Below are positions 40,203 through 48,684 of a stretch of 64,000 nucleotides of DNA, in pieces. The notes beneath the pieces were generated by a model. The model was not told where the DNA came from. It searched no databases and saw only the letters and a program-made list of their open reading frames with translations. Source of the stretch: Streptomyces sp. DH-12 (GTDB lineage: Bacteria > Actinomycetota > Actinomycetes > Streptomycetales > Streptomycetaceae); contig NZ_PPFB01000001.1 in assembly GCF_002899455.1 (NCBI RefSeq), forward strand, positions 7,262,501 through 7,326,500, in the 5' to 3' direction. Every line of letters begins with the position of its first letter. Position 1 is the stretch's first letter. The position numbers were made by a program, and so were the translations under genes.

Positions 40203-40843
40203 CCGCCACCCTGACGGCGTCGCCCGTCACCGCGACGTCCTCCGGCGCCACGGTCACGACCACCCCCGCCGTCGTGGTGCGGGTGGTGCCGGCGCCGCGC
40301 GCGGAACGGGTCCGCGCGCTCGCCGAACGCGCCGGACTCCGGTCCGCCGCCGACGAGCCGGCCCCCTGCGTCGCGGTCACCGTGATCGTCGCCGCCGACG
40401 TGGACCAGGCGTTGCGCGCGCCGCGCCCGCACGGGCCCGTCCTGTTCGTCTGCGACAGCGTCGCCCCCGAGGACCGGCGACGGATCCTGCGCGCCGGAGC
40501 GGTCGTCATCGACGCAGCCGAACTGTCCGAGGAGAGCCTGCTCAGAGCCGTCCACCGGGCCGCGTACCCCCATCCGAGCATCCCCTACCCGGAGTTGTCC
40601 GGAGCGCTGAGCACCAGAGGCCGTGCGGACGGTCCGACGCGCCGGAGACTGCCGGCCCTGACCGCACGGCAGACGTCCGTCCTGCGGCTCATGGCCGAGG
40701 GCCACGGCAACGCGGACATCGCGCTGCTCCTCGGCTGTTCCGAGCACACCGTCAAGAACGTCATCTACGAGCTGATGACCCGGCTCCAGGCCCGCAACCG
40801 CGCCCACGCGGTCGCCCACGCGGTACGCCAGGGCCTGGTCTGA
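40199..40843 (+). CDS. Second LuxR-type regulator, paralogue of the preceding gene
   Basis: 214 residues from GTG 40199 within the GTGA overlap with the previous stop, so translation is coupled. A degenerate receiver-like region (VLFVCDSVAPEDRRRILRAG) precedes an HTH: LTARQTSVLRLMAEGHGNAD and ALLLGCSEHTVKNVIYELMT, ending AVAHAVRQGLV. The C-terminal half is similar to its upstream neighbour (RNRAHAVA is identical), implying duplication; the two may form a heterodimer. Confidence 0.85.
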   Translation: MTATLTASPVTATSSGATVTTTPAVVVRVVPAPRAERVRALAERAGLRSAADEPAPCVAVTVIVAADVDQALRAPRPHGPVLFVCDSVAPEDRRRILRAGAVVIDAAELSEESLLRAVHRAAYPHPSIPYPELSGALSTRGRADGPTRRRLPALTARQTSVLRLMAEGHGNADIALLLGCSEHTVKNVIYELMTRLQARNRAHAVAHAVRQGLV

Positions 40844-41000
40844 TCCCGGTCTGATCCCGGTCTCCGATCCCCCGTCGGGGGCGGGGGCGCTCACGACGCG
40901 GGGCACGGGAACACGCGGACTCGGTGCGGGGGCGCCGGGGGCCGGCCACCCGTCGCCCCGCGCGGTCGTGCGAGAGGCGGCGGCCGGTACGGGGCCGGGG

Positions 41001-41735
41001 TCACGCCGACGGAAGCAAACGCGGCTCGATCCGCTCCTCCACGGCCCGGCCGTCCTCCCGCCGCACCACATACGCCGCCTTACGCGGCAACTCCGCCACG
41101 GCCTCGACGAGTCGGGTGCCGCGGTAGACCAGGCCCACCCCGTCGTCGGTGCAGTGGGCCTCGGTGAACGTGCCGTTGGCGACCAGCCGGTGGAGCAGCG
41201 GGCGGCGGCCCTCGTCGGAGTCGTAGTGCACGCCGTTGCCGTAGGGGAGCAGCGCGAGTCCGTCGGTGACGGCGCGCAGGTCGGGGCCGAAGGAGTCGGT
41301 GGTGCCGCCCTGGTACCAGCAGATGGAGCCGGCGCTCACCCCGGCGAGCACCACCCCGGACCGCCAGGCGCGCCGCATGATCGCGTCCAGGCCGTGGACC
41401 CGCCACACGGCGAGCAGGTTGGCCACCGAACCGCCCCCCACCCACACCACGTCGTGGTCGAGCACCGTGGCCTCGACGTCCTCGACGTTGGGCATGGGGA
41501 ACAGCTGGAGCGGAGTGAGGTCGTAGCCCGCCACCCGGGCCGCCTCGGAGACCCGTGCCGCGACCATCTCGGCGTCGCCCGCCGCCGTCCCCACATGGAG
41601 GACGCGCGGCCGTCGGCCGTGCACGCCGGAGAGGTCGACCGCGTGGTGCACCAGGGCGTCGAAGAGCACCCGCGTGCGCCGGCCGGGGCGGAAGCCGCCT
41701 GAGGTGGCGACGATGGTGGGTTCGGGCGCTGTCAC
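41001..41735 (-). CDS. Peptidase E-like S51 serine peptidase
   Basis: 244 residues from GTG 41735; the longer open frame to 41918 lacks a good start. VVWVGGGSVANLLAVWRVHG and VVLAGVSAGSICWY contain the family nucleophile motif GxSAG (Ser134), and FTEAHCTDDGVGLVYRGT is also typical. Peptidase E cleaves N-terminal Asp dipeptides in the cytoplasm. It is common in Streptomyces and may be housekeeping, but its place between the regulators and the PPTase leaves open a role in trimming a peptide intermediate. Confidence 0.85.
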   Translation of the reverse strand: MTAPEPTIVATSGGFRPGRRTRVLFDALVHHAVDLSGVHGRRPRVLHVGTAAGDAEMVAARVSEAARVAGYDLTPLQLFPMPNVEDVEATVLDHDVVWVGGGSVANLLAVWRVHGLDAIMRRAWRSGVVLAGVSAGSICWYQGGTTDSFGPDLRAVTDGLALLPYGNGVHYDSDEGRRPLLHRLVANGTFTEAHCTDDGVGLVYRGTRLVEAVAELPRKAAYVVRREDGRAVEERIEPRLLPSA

Positions 41736-41911
41736 GGGCGTGATCGTATACCGGTCGCCACGGTGGAAAGCGTGCGTGATGCGTGAAGGCGGCACGCGGG
41801 TCGGACCTCTCGGCGCCCAACTGCCAGGCGCTTGCGCACGGCCCCGACGAAACGCCGACAGCGCGGCAGGGGACGTGGTTGCCCGTTCCCCCGCCGCGCT
41901 GCCGTGCGCGG

Positions 41912-42754
41912 TCAGCACGTACGCAGTCCCACCGCGGCCGCATAGCCGGAGGGCACCAGCACATCGCGCACCGCCCAGCCCGGCGCCGGGTCCGCGGGCT
42001 CCGGACCCGTGCCCAGGTAGTCGAGCGCGGGGTTGCGCACCAGACCCGTGCCCAGACCCTTGAGGTAAGCCTCCTTGCGCACCCAGGCACGGGTGAACGC
42101 GGCCGGCCTGCCGTAGGCGGGCAGTCGCGCCAGCTCGTCCGCCTCCGCCCGGTGCAGCGCCGACTGCGCGCTGAGCATGACCTTGACGGTGGCCAGCTCC
42201 TCCACGTCGACCCCGACCGGCGCCGGCGCGAGCGCCACCAGCACCAGCCCCCCGCTGTGCGACAGGGAGAAGTGCACCCCCGACGCGGACAGCACCGGCC
42301 GCCCGTGCGGCCCGCCGCAGCCCGCGCAGGGCTCACGGGTCAGCGCCAGCGCGTCGGCCCGCACCCCCGTCACGACGCTCAGCACGTTCCGCAGCGCCGC
42401 GTGGGCGACCACGTAGGCGTCGCGGTCCCGGCCGTGCCGGAAGGCGCGGGCACGGGCCCGCTCCTCCGCGTCGAGGACCTCACGGGCGTGCCGCAGGGTC
42501 TGCGCGTCCTGCTCCGCGACCCGGGCCAGGTACAGCTCCACCGGGGCCCGCAGGGCCCGCGGGCCCCGCGCGGCGGGTCCGTCCCGCAGTCCCGACAGGT
42601 CCAGCACCGCCGGACACAGCCGCTGCGGCAGCACCAGCGGCGCGCCGGACCCGGACAGCGAGGCCCCCGGCGGCACGGCGCCAGGCGTCGAGGCCCCTGG
42701 TGGCGGGTCGTGGGCCGAGGGTCCCGGGATCCTGCCCGGGAGCCCCTCAGGCAT
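41912..42754 (-). CDS. 4'-phosphopantetheinyl transferase (Sfp type)
   Basis: 280 residues. Motifs in order: HFSLSHSGG (about 161-169), GVDVEEL with Mg-binding D183 and E185, and WVRKEAYLKG (about 224-233). This is the Sfp/Gsp architecture for secondary metabolism. It transfers phosphopantetheine from CoA to the conserved Ser of carrier proteins, here presumably the five T domains of the cluster (four in the NRPSs, one free-standing). The start overlaps the MbtH stop by eight bases. The first 45 residues are Pro/Ala-rich and a later start is possible. Confidence 0.93.
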   Translation of the reverse strand: MPEGLPGRIPGPSAHDPPPGASTPGAVPPGASLSGSGAPLVLPQRLCPAVLDLSGLRDGPAARGPRALRAPVELYLARVAEQDAQTLRHAREVLDAEERARARAFRHGRDRDAYVVAHAALRNVLSVVTGVRADALALTREPCAGCGGPHGRPVLSASGVHFSLSHSGGLVLVALAPAPVGVDVEELATVKVMLSAQSALHRAEADELARLPAYGRPAAFTRAWVRKEAYLKGLGTGLVRNPALDYLGTGPEPADPAPGWAVRDVLVPSGYAAAVGLRTC

Positions 42755-42998
42755 CTGCCCCGGCCAGCCGCCGGCGCAGGCTCAGCGGACGCATGTCCGT
42801 CCAGATCACGCCGATGTGGTCCAGGCACGCCTGCCGGCCGCCGCGCACCCCCTCCGGGTACCAGCCCGCGGGCAGCTCACGGTCCGCCCGCCAGATCGAG
42901 TACTGCTCCTCGTCGTTGCGCACCACGAGGTACTCCTCGTCGGTGTCCGGACGGACCTCCTCGGCGTCCGCGCCGTTCGCGAAGTCGGGTTGCGTCAC
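42747..42998 (-). CDS. MbtH-like NRPS accessory protein
   Basis: 83 residues from GTG 42998 with GGGAGG about eight bases upstream. The family signature is present: YLVVRNDEEQYSIWR, LPAGW, and CLDHIGVIWTDMRPLSLRRR. MbtH proteins bind NRPS adenylation domains and activate or stabilise them. It is co-translated with the PPTase gene. Likely partners are the A domains of the two NRPS proteins and perhaps the free-standing A domain. Confidence 0.95.
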   Translation of the reverse strand: MTQPDFANGADAEEVRPDTDEEYLVVRNDEEQYSIWRADRELPAGWYPEGVRGGRQACLDHIGVIWTDMRPLSLRRRLAGADA

Positions 42999-43255
42999 GG
43001 TGAACCTCCCGCGGGTGATGGGGCCGGCCGCAGGTCACGGCCGCCGCCGACAGCGTGCACCGGGCCCGCACACCGAGGTCAGGGACGAACACGCCGACCC
43101 CACGGCACCTGTTGCTGCCGGATCTTCTCTGTCGGCCCGCCCCCGCCGCGCGGGACCGTGCTGGCAGGCCGGAGAACCCGGCGAACCCGGGGCGGACCAC
43201 CGTCCGCCCCGAGGCCGGTCGCCTCCCAGCACCCCCTTTCCGGAAGGAGCACGCG

Positions 43256-45577
43256 ATGTCGGACGAGCACGCACCTGTCCTGCTGCCGGGCGGAGGCTGG
43301 CGGCTGTGGGAACAGTTCGCGCTGCGCGGTCCGGGCTTCCCGGCCGACGGCGTGCTGCGCCTCGCCCCTCCCGGACTGGCCGAGGCGGCCGACAAGTTCG
43401 GACCCGGCGCCCCGCTCACCGGCCCCGAGTGGGACGGCTTCACCGAGGAGCTGGCCGCCGCCGCCGTGGACACCGCCCGCCACCTCCAGGAGGTCGCCGC
43501 CCGGCCCCGCTTCCAGGCCGCCCTCGCCTGGCAGAACCCGGCCGTGCTGCGCACCGGCATCGCGCCGTTCCTGCGCTGGAACCCCGACACCGACAAGCGC
43601 AGCAGCATGCCCCGCCAGCGCGAGGAACTCGTCGCGCACTACTGGCAGCGGTTCTGCGTGAAGAACGACACCATCGGCTTCTTCGGCCCCGTCGGCTGGG
43701 GCCGCTGGGACCTTGCCGCGACGGACGCCGTCGCCACCCGCGCCGGAGACACCTTCCTCGCCGCGAGCGCCGTGTACTTCTCCGGCTGGGCGATCGACGC
43801 ACTGGCCAAGGTGCTCGCCGAGGACCCCGCGCTGATGCGCTGGATCCCGCCGCGCCGCGTCTCCCTCGTCCGCACCGACGGCACCACCGTGCGCGTGCCC
43901 GGACGGCCCGCGCAGCAGGTGACGGAACGCGAGGCGGCCGTCCTGGAGCTCTGCGACGGAACCCGCCCGGTGCCGGAGATCGCCGCCGCCCGCGACCTCA
44001 CCGAGGACGAAACCGAGGCCCTCGTCCGGGACTTGGTCCGCCGGCGCTGGGTCCACTGGCGCCTGGAGGTGCCCGCGGCCACTCACCCCGACCGCGCCCT
44101 GCGCGCCATCGTGGAACGGGTCCCCGACGAGGAGGCCCGCGACCGCGCCCTCGCCAAGCTCGCCGTCCTGGAGCGCGGCCGCGACGCCGTCGCTGACGCG
44201 GGGGACGACGTCGAGGCGCTGACCACCGCCATCGGCGCTCTGGAAGCCGACTTCGCCACCCTCACCGACGCCGAGGCCCAACGTGCCAAGGGCGCCCGGA
44301 CCGCCCCCTGCCGCGGACTGGTCTACTCCGACACCCGCCGCGCCGCCACCGCCACCGCCGGGCCCGGCCTGCTCGCCCACCTGGAACCCCTCCAGCTGTG
44401 CCTGACCGCCGCCCGCTGGATGACCAACCGCTTCGCCGACGGCATCCGTGCCCGGCTGCGCGCCGTGTACGACCGGCTCGCCGTCGACGGCCCCGTCGAC
44501 CTCGCTGCTCTGTGGCTGCACACCCTGCCCTCCCCGCACCCCGAGGCCGGCGCCCTCATCGACGCCGTCCAGGGCGAACTGCGCGCCAAATGGGCCCGGT
44601 TGCTGGACATTCCGTCCGGCGCCCGCCGTGTCCGGCTGACCACCGCCGAACTCGCCGCCCGCTTCCGCGAGGAGTTCGAGGAGCCCGGCGACGGCTGGTC
44701 GCTCGCCCGCTACTTCAGCCCCGACGTCCTCGTCGTCGCCGAGGACGAGGCGGCGCTGGCCCGCGGGGACGTGGAACTGGTCCTGGGCGAGATGCACAGT
44801 GCCCTCAACACCATGGGCGCCTCCCTCTTCGTCCACCAGCACCCCGACCGCGACGAGCTGATCGCCGAGACCAGCCGCGACTTCCCCGGGCCCCGGTTGC
44901 TGCCGATGCTGGCGAAGGAACTGCCGCTGAAGTGGTCCACCCGTAGCCGCCCCTCCCTCGACCGCGACCAGGACCACTACGTGGCGCTGGTGGACCAGAC
45001 CGGAGATCCGTACCGTCCTCGTACCGTGCTGGGCGCCGATGTCCGGGTGGAGGATGTCGGCGGGAGGCTGACGGTTCTGCTTCCCGACGGTTCCCGCTAC
45101 GACCTCCTCGACGCCTACGCCAACACTCTCACCCAGCGTGTGATGGACCGTTTCACCCTGCGCCCGGAGGGCGAGCACACCCCCCGTATCAGCGTCGACC
45201 GCATGATCCTGGCCCGTGAGACCTGGCAACTGCCTGTCGCAGGGGTCGATTTCGCCGACGAGAAGTCCGAGGCCGCGCGTTTCGTCCGCGCCCGTCATTG
45301 GCAGCGCCGCCACGGCCTTCCACGCTTCGTGTTCGTCGTTTCCCCGTCCGAACCCCGCCCGTTCTACGTCGATTTCGACAGCCCTGTCTACACCACCATC
45401 CTCGCCAAGGCCGCCCGCCGCCTCGCCCGTACCGACCCGGACGCCCGGCTGAAGGTCAGCGAGATGCTCCCCACCCCCGAACAGGCCTGGCTCACCGACA
45501 CCGACGGCCGGCGCTACACCTCCGAACTCCGCTTCGTCGCTGTCGACCGGACCGTCACCACCGAGGGGGGCCGGTGA
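43256..45577 (+). CDS. LanB-like (lantibiotic dehydratase N-domain / PEARL-type) protein 1
   Basis: 773 residues, ATG 43256 after GGAAGGAG. It matches the tRNA-dependent N-terminal domain of class I lanthipeptide dehydratases. There is the block HYWQRFCVKNDTIGFFGPVG near residue 129, then CRGLVYSDTRR, LHSALNTMGASLF-like text (EMHSALNTMGAS), and the C-terminal RHWQRRHGLPRFVFVVSPSE and RPFYVDFDSPVY. The C-terminal elimination domain (SpaB_C) is absent, as in PEARLs, which add amino acids from aminoacyl-tRNA to a peptide C-terminus, and in split glutamylating dehydratases. It starts an operon with an A domain, a PLP enzyme and a carrier protein. A paralogue lies at 48685-50985. Confidence 0.88.
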   Translation: MSDEHAPVLLPGGGWRLWEQFALRGPGFPADGVLRLAPPGLAEAADKFGPGAPLTGPEWDGFTEELAAAAVDTARHLQEVAARPRFQAALAWQNPAVLRTGIAPFLRWNPDTDKRSSMPRQREELVAHYWQRFCVKNDTIGFFGPVGWGRWDLAATDAVATRAGDTFLAASAVYFSGWAIDALAKVLAEDPALMRWIPPRRVSLVRTDGTTVRVPGRPAQQVTEREAAVLELCDGTRPVPEIAAARDLTEDETEALVRDLVRRRWVHWRLEVPAATHPDRALRAIVERVPDEEARDRALAKLAVLERGRDAVADAGDDVEALTTAIGALEADFATLTDAEAQRAKGARTAPCRGLVYSDTRRAATATAGPGLLAHLEPLQLCLTAARWMTNRFADGIRARLRAVYDRLAVDGPVDLAALWLHTLPSPHPEAGALIDAVQGELRAKWARLLDIPSGARRVRLTTAELAARFREEFEEPGDGWSLARYFSPDVLVVAEDEAALARGDVELVLGEMHSALNTMGASLFVHQHPDRDELIAETSRDFPGPRLLPMLAKELPLKWSTRSRPSLDRDQDHYVALVDQTGDPYRPRTVLGADVRVEDVGGRLTVLLPDGSRYDLLDAYANTLTQRVMDRFTLRPEGEHTPRISVDRMILARETWQLPVAGVDFADEKSEAARFVRARHWQRRHGLPRFVFVVSPSEPRPFYVDFDSPVYTTILAKAARRLARTDPDARLKVSEMLPTPEQAWLTDTDGRRYTSELRFVAVDRTVTTEGGR
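43586..43712 (+). repeat. 127-bp tract shared with the second LanB-like gene (copy 1)
   Basis: Identical to 49006-49132 except for one base (TTC versus TTG at the Phe/Leu codon before CVKNDTIG). The surrounding coding sequence is clearly diverged, including at third positions, so the tract stands out. It encodes the DTDKRSSMPRQREELVAHYW to GFFGPVGWGRWD region. Confidence 0.85.
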
Positions 45578-47106
45578 TGCGGACCCTCGCCGACGACCTT
45601 GCCGAACACGCCAAGCGGCATCCGGAGCGGATCGCGCTGGACACCCCGGACGGGCCCGTCACCTACGGGCAGCTCGACCGGCGGACGCGGCAGGTGACGC
45701 GGCTGCTGCGCGCCCACGGGGCAGGCCCGGAGACCGTCTGTGCCGTCGCTGTGGAACACGGCGCGGACGCCGTCGCGGCCGTGGTGGCCGTGTTGCGCTG
45801 CGGGGCCGCCTTCCTCACGCTGGACGTCACCCAGCCCCGGGACCGGCTGGCCTCCTTCGTGCGCAGTGCCGGCGCCCGCCTTCTGCTGACCACGAGGGCC
45901 CACGCGGCCGCCCTCGAATTCGGCGGGCCCGTGGTCGAGTTGGATGCGCCGGGCCTCGATGTCTCGGACGTGCCGGTCGCGGGTGTGTGGCGCCCGGCGG
46001 TCGCCGGCACCTCCGCGTCCGTGGCCGTCGACCCTCGCGCCCTGGCCTATGTCAGTCACACCTCCGGCAGTACCGGCGAGCCGAGTCCTGTGTTCGTCGA
46101 GCACCAGGCCCTGGACACCTACCTCCGTGACACCGCCCGCGCCTTCGAGCTCGGCCGGGACACCGTCGTCCTGCAAACCGCCCCGCTCGGCTACGACGCC
46201 TCGATCCGTGACACCTTCGCACCCCTGCTGGCCGGCGCCCGCGTCGTCCTCGTGGAGCGCGCCCGGCTGCTCCGCCCCGCCGATTTCGCCCGCACGGTAC
46301 GTGATCATGGTGTCACCGCTCTGCTCAGTGTCACCCCTTCCTTCCTCACCCACCTGGCCGGGCAGTGTGACGTGTTTGATCCGCTGGCCGGTGTCACCCT
46401 GGTCGTGTCCAGCGGTGAGTCTCTGCGGCCGTTCCTCACCGCGGGCGGCCGGTCCCTGGTCGGGGGCCGGCTGGTCAACCAGTACGGGCCGACCGAGTGC
46501 ACCATGACGACCACCCGCCACGACGTCCCGACGGCCCCCGACCCGGCCCACGACGTGGTCGGCCTGCCCCGGACCGGCGCCACCGTCCGCGTCCTCGGCC
46601 CCGACCTGACCCCTGTCCCCGAGGGAACCGTGGGCGAGGTCTACATCGGCGGTACGGGGCTGGCCCGCGGGTACGGCGGGCTCCCGGCCCGTACGGCGGC
46701 CGTGTTCCTCCCCGACCCCTACGGTCCGCCCGGCTCCCGCATGTACCGCACCGGTGACCTGGGCCGGTGGACGCCGCAGGGGCTGCGCTACGAAGGCCGC
46801 GGTGACCGCCAGATCAAGATCCGCGGCTATCGTGTGGATCCTGCCGAGGTGGAGGGTGCGCTGCTCACGCACCCCGCCGTGAGCGCAGCCGTCGTCGTCC
46901 CGCACACCGACGAGCGGGGCCGCGTGTACCTGGCTGCCCACGTGACCGGTGACCATGCGACGCCGGACGCCGCTCTGCGCGGCCATCTGGCCCGTACCTT
47001 GCCTCCGCACCTGATGCCGCGCCGTTTCCTGCGTCACACGGTTCTGCCCACCACCCGTGGGGGCAAGGCGGACCGCGGACGCCTGGTCGCAGGGGGCACG
47101 GTATGA
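45577..47106 (+). CDS. Free-standing NRPS adenylation domain
   Basis: 509 residues; ATG overlaps the LanB-like stop (TGATG). Core motifs: TYGQLDRRTRQVTRLLRAHG (A1 region), A3 as HTSGSTGEPS (162-170), NQYGPTE (A5), GSRMYRTGDLGRW (A7), GRGDRQIKIRGYRVDPAEVE (A8) and RGGKADRG with the A10 Lys. In A3 the usual PKG is replaced by PSP, so the P-loop Lys is missing, which may lower activity. My pocket reading is D-A-R-S-V-S-Q-M-T, unlike any code I know; Arg at the third position could contact an acidic group. It presumably loads the small carrier protein two genes downstream. Confidence 0.88.
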   Translation: MRTLADDLAEHAKRHPERIALDTPDGPVTYGQLDRRTRQVTRLLRAHGAGPETVCAVAVEHGADAVAAVVAVLRCGAAFLTLDVTQPRDRLASFVRSAGARLLLTTRAHAAALEFGGPVVELDAPGLDVSDVPVAGVWRPAVAGTSASVAVDPRALAYVSHTSGSTGEPSPVFVEHQALDTYLRDTARAFELGRDTVVLQTAPLGYDASIRDTFAPLLAGARVVLVERARLLRPADFARTVRDHGVTALLSVTPSFLTHLAGQCDVFDPLAGVTLVVSSGESLRPFLTAGGRSLVGGRLVNQYGPTECTMTTTRHDVPTAPDPAHDVVGLPRTGATVRVLGPDLTPVPEGTVGEVYIGGTGLARGYGGLPARTAAVFLPDPYGPPGSRMYRTGDLGRWTPQGLRYEGRGDRQIKIRGYRVDPAEVEGALLTHPAVSAAVVVPHTDERGRVYLAAHVTGDHATPDAALRGHLARTLPPHLMPRRFLRHTVLPTTRGGKADRGRLVAGGTV

Positions 47107-48173
47107 GCGCACCGGCCACGACGGTTCGTCCGGCCACGAGCGGCCGTCCGGCCACGGCGGGTCGCCCGGCCGCGCCGGCGGCCGTCCCGCACTCCGCGTT
47201 CCGCGTGCACGGGCCCGCCGATCTCGCTGTCGCCGCGGCCCGCATCGCCCCGTACACCGTGCGCACGCCCCTGCTGCCCGGCCCGACGACCTCCGTCTGC
47301 GGTCCAGGCCTGCTTCTGAAGGCCGAACATCTCCAGAGGGGCGGCTCTTTCAAAGCACGTGGTGCCGCCAACGCCGTCCTGGCTCTCGGTGCCGACCGCG
47401 TCGTCACCGGTTCCTCCGGCAACCACGGCATCGCTCTTGCCCGTATCGCCCGCACCCTCGGTCTGGAACTGACCGTCGTCCTGGCCGCCGGCGCGGCCCC
47501 CGCCAAGGCCGCCGCCATCCGCGCCCTGGGCGCACGGGTCGTCCAGGCCGGCGGGGGGGTGGCCGACCGTGAGGAACGGGCCCGGGCGATCGCCGAGACG
47601 ACCGGCGCCGCTTTCGTCCCTTCCTCCGACCACCCCCTGGTGATCGCGGGCCAGGGCACGGTCGGCGCCGAAGTCCTCACCGACGCCCCCGACATCGATA
47701 CGGTCTACGTTCCTGTGGGCGGCGGCGGTCTCCTGGCCGGTGTCTGCCTCGCCGCCGCCGGACATCCCGTCCGTGTCGTCGGTGTCGAGCCCGCGCTCAC
47801 ACCGCGCTACGCCCGCTCCCTGGCCGCCGGGCACCCGGTCCTGCTGCCGCCGGCCCGGACCGTCGCCGACGGCCTGCGCGGGCAGCGGCCCGGCCGCTTC
47901 ACCTACCCGGTCATCCGTGACCGGGTCGACGACCTCGTCGCCGTCGGCGAGGCCGAGATCCTCGCCGCGGCGGCTCTGCTGCACAGCCATGGTGTCGACG
48001 CCGAACCCAGTGGCGCCGTCGCCGTCGCCGGAGCGCTGCGGGCCGCCCGGCGCCGCGAAGCCGCGGTGGCCGTCGTCTCCGGCGGCAACACCACCGCCCG
48101 GCTCCACACCCTCACCACAACCACGACCACGACCACGACCGAAACCGCAACCATTCGGAAGGACATGCCATGA
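47103..48173 (+). CDS. PLP-dependent threonine dehydratase/serine racemase-like enzyme
   Basis: 356 residues; ATGA overlap with the A-domain gene. The fold-type II core is clear: GGSFKARGA with the PLP Lys84, TGSSGNHGIALARIA (substrate loop), PVGGGGLLAGVCLAA (phosphate-binding glycines) and a late SGGN. Family members deaminate Ser/Thr to 2-oxo acids or racemise Ser. In context it could make 2-oxobutyrate as a precursor or supply an unusual building block. The N-terminus has a repeat (RPATSGRPATAGRPA), and the C-terminus a Thr run from ACC/ACG repeats just before the carrier gene. Whether it acts on free or carrier-bound amino acid is unknown. Confidence 0.85.
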   Translation: MSAPATTVRPATSGRPATAGRPAAPAAVPHSAFRVHGPADLAVAAARIAPYTVRTPLLPGPTTSVCGPGLLLKAEHLQRGGSFKARGAANAVLALGADRVVTGSSGNHGIALARIARTLGLELTVVLAAGAAPAKAAAIRALGARVVQAGGGVADREERARAIAETTGAAFVPSSDHPLVIAGQGTVGAEVLTDAPDIDTVYVPVGGGGLLAGVCLAAAGHPVRVVGVEPALTPRYARSLAAGHPVLLPPARTVADGLRGQRPGRFTYPVIRDRVDDLVAVGEAEILAAAALLHSHGVDAEPSGAVAVAGALRAARRREAAVAVVSGGNTTARLHTLTTTTTTTTTETATIRKDMP

Positions 48174-48427
48174 CCGGGAACTCCGCCACCGCCGTCAGCA
48201 CCCTCGACCTGCTCGTCGACATCTTCCGCGACGTCCTCGGCCACCCCGGCCTCACCGCGGACACCGACTTCTACGAGGCCGGCGGTGACTCCCTGGCGGC
48301 CTTTCAGGTCACCGGCCGCCTCCAGCAGACGCTGGGCTGCGACGACATCCCGGTCTCCCTGGTCTTCGCCTACCCGACCCCGCGTGACCTCGCCGAGGTC
48401 GTCGACGCGGACTTCGGCCGCGGCTGA
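48170..48427 (+). CDS. Free-standing peptidyl carrier protein
   Basis: 85 residues; ATGA overlap with the upstream gene. STLDLLVDIFRDVLGHPGL leads to DFYEAGGDSLAAFQVTG with the phosphopantetheine Ser41, then VFAYPTPRDLAEVVD. Length and pattern are those of a discrete T domain. It is probably charged by the free A domain and modified by the PPTase at 41912-42754. It may present its amino acid to the LanB-like proteins or deliver it to the N-terminal C domain of the first NRPS. Confidence 0.92.
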   Translation: MTGNSATAVSTLDLLVDIFRDVLGHPGLTADTDFYEAGGDSLAAFQVTGRLQQTLGCDDIPVSLVFAYPTPRDLAEVVDADFGRG

Positions 48428-48491
48428 GGGAAGGACCAGGCGCGGGCGCCTGTGCCGCCCTGATGTCGCCCGACAGGCGCAGGCACCCCAT

Positions 48492-48551
48492 GCCGCCCGG
48501 GGCCGCCCGACAGGCGCAGGCACCTGCGCCTGTCGGGCGGCCCCGGGCGGC
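48492..48551. repeat. Perfect 29-bp inverted repeat with 2-base loop
   Basis: The left arm (48492-48520) and right arm (48523-48551) are exact reverse complements, ending CAGG-CA-CCTG at the tip. Part of the left arm (CGCCCGACAGGCGCAGGCAC) also occurs as a direct repeat at about 48468-48487. It lies 65 bp past the carrier-protein stop and 134 bp before the second LanB-like gene. It could be a terminator or mRNA stabiliser separating the two. Confidence 0.85.
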
Positions 48552-48684
48552 CACAGGCACCGACCGACAGCTCCCACCCCCACCACACACACCTCCCTTT
48601 TGAAGCCGTAGCGTCACGATGCGGCGCAGCCACCCACGACCACACCCCTGCCTCGTCCCGTACACGCGTCAAAGGAGTGCCGTC

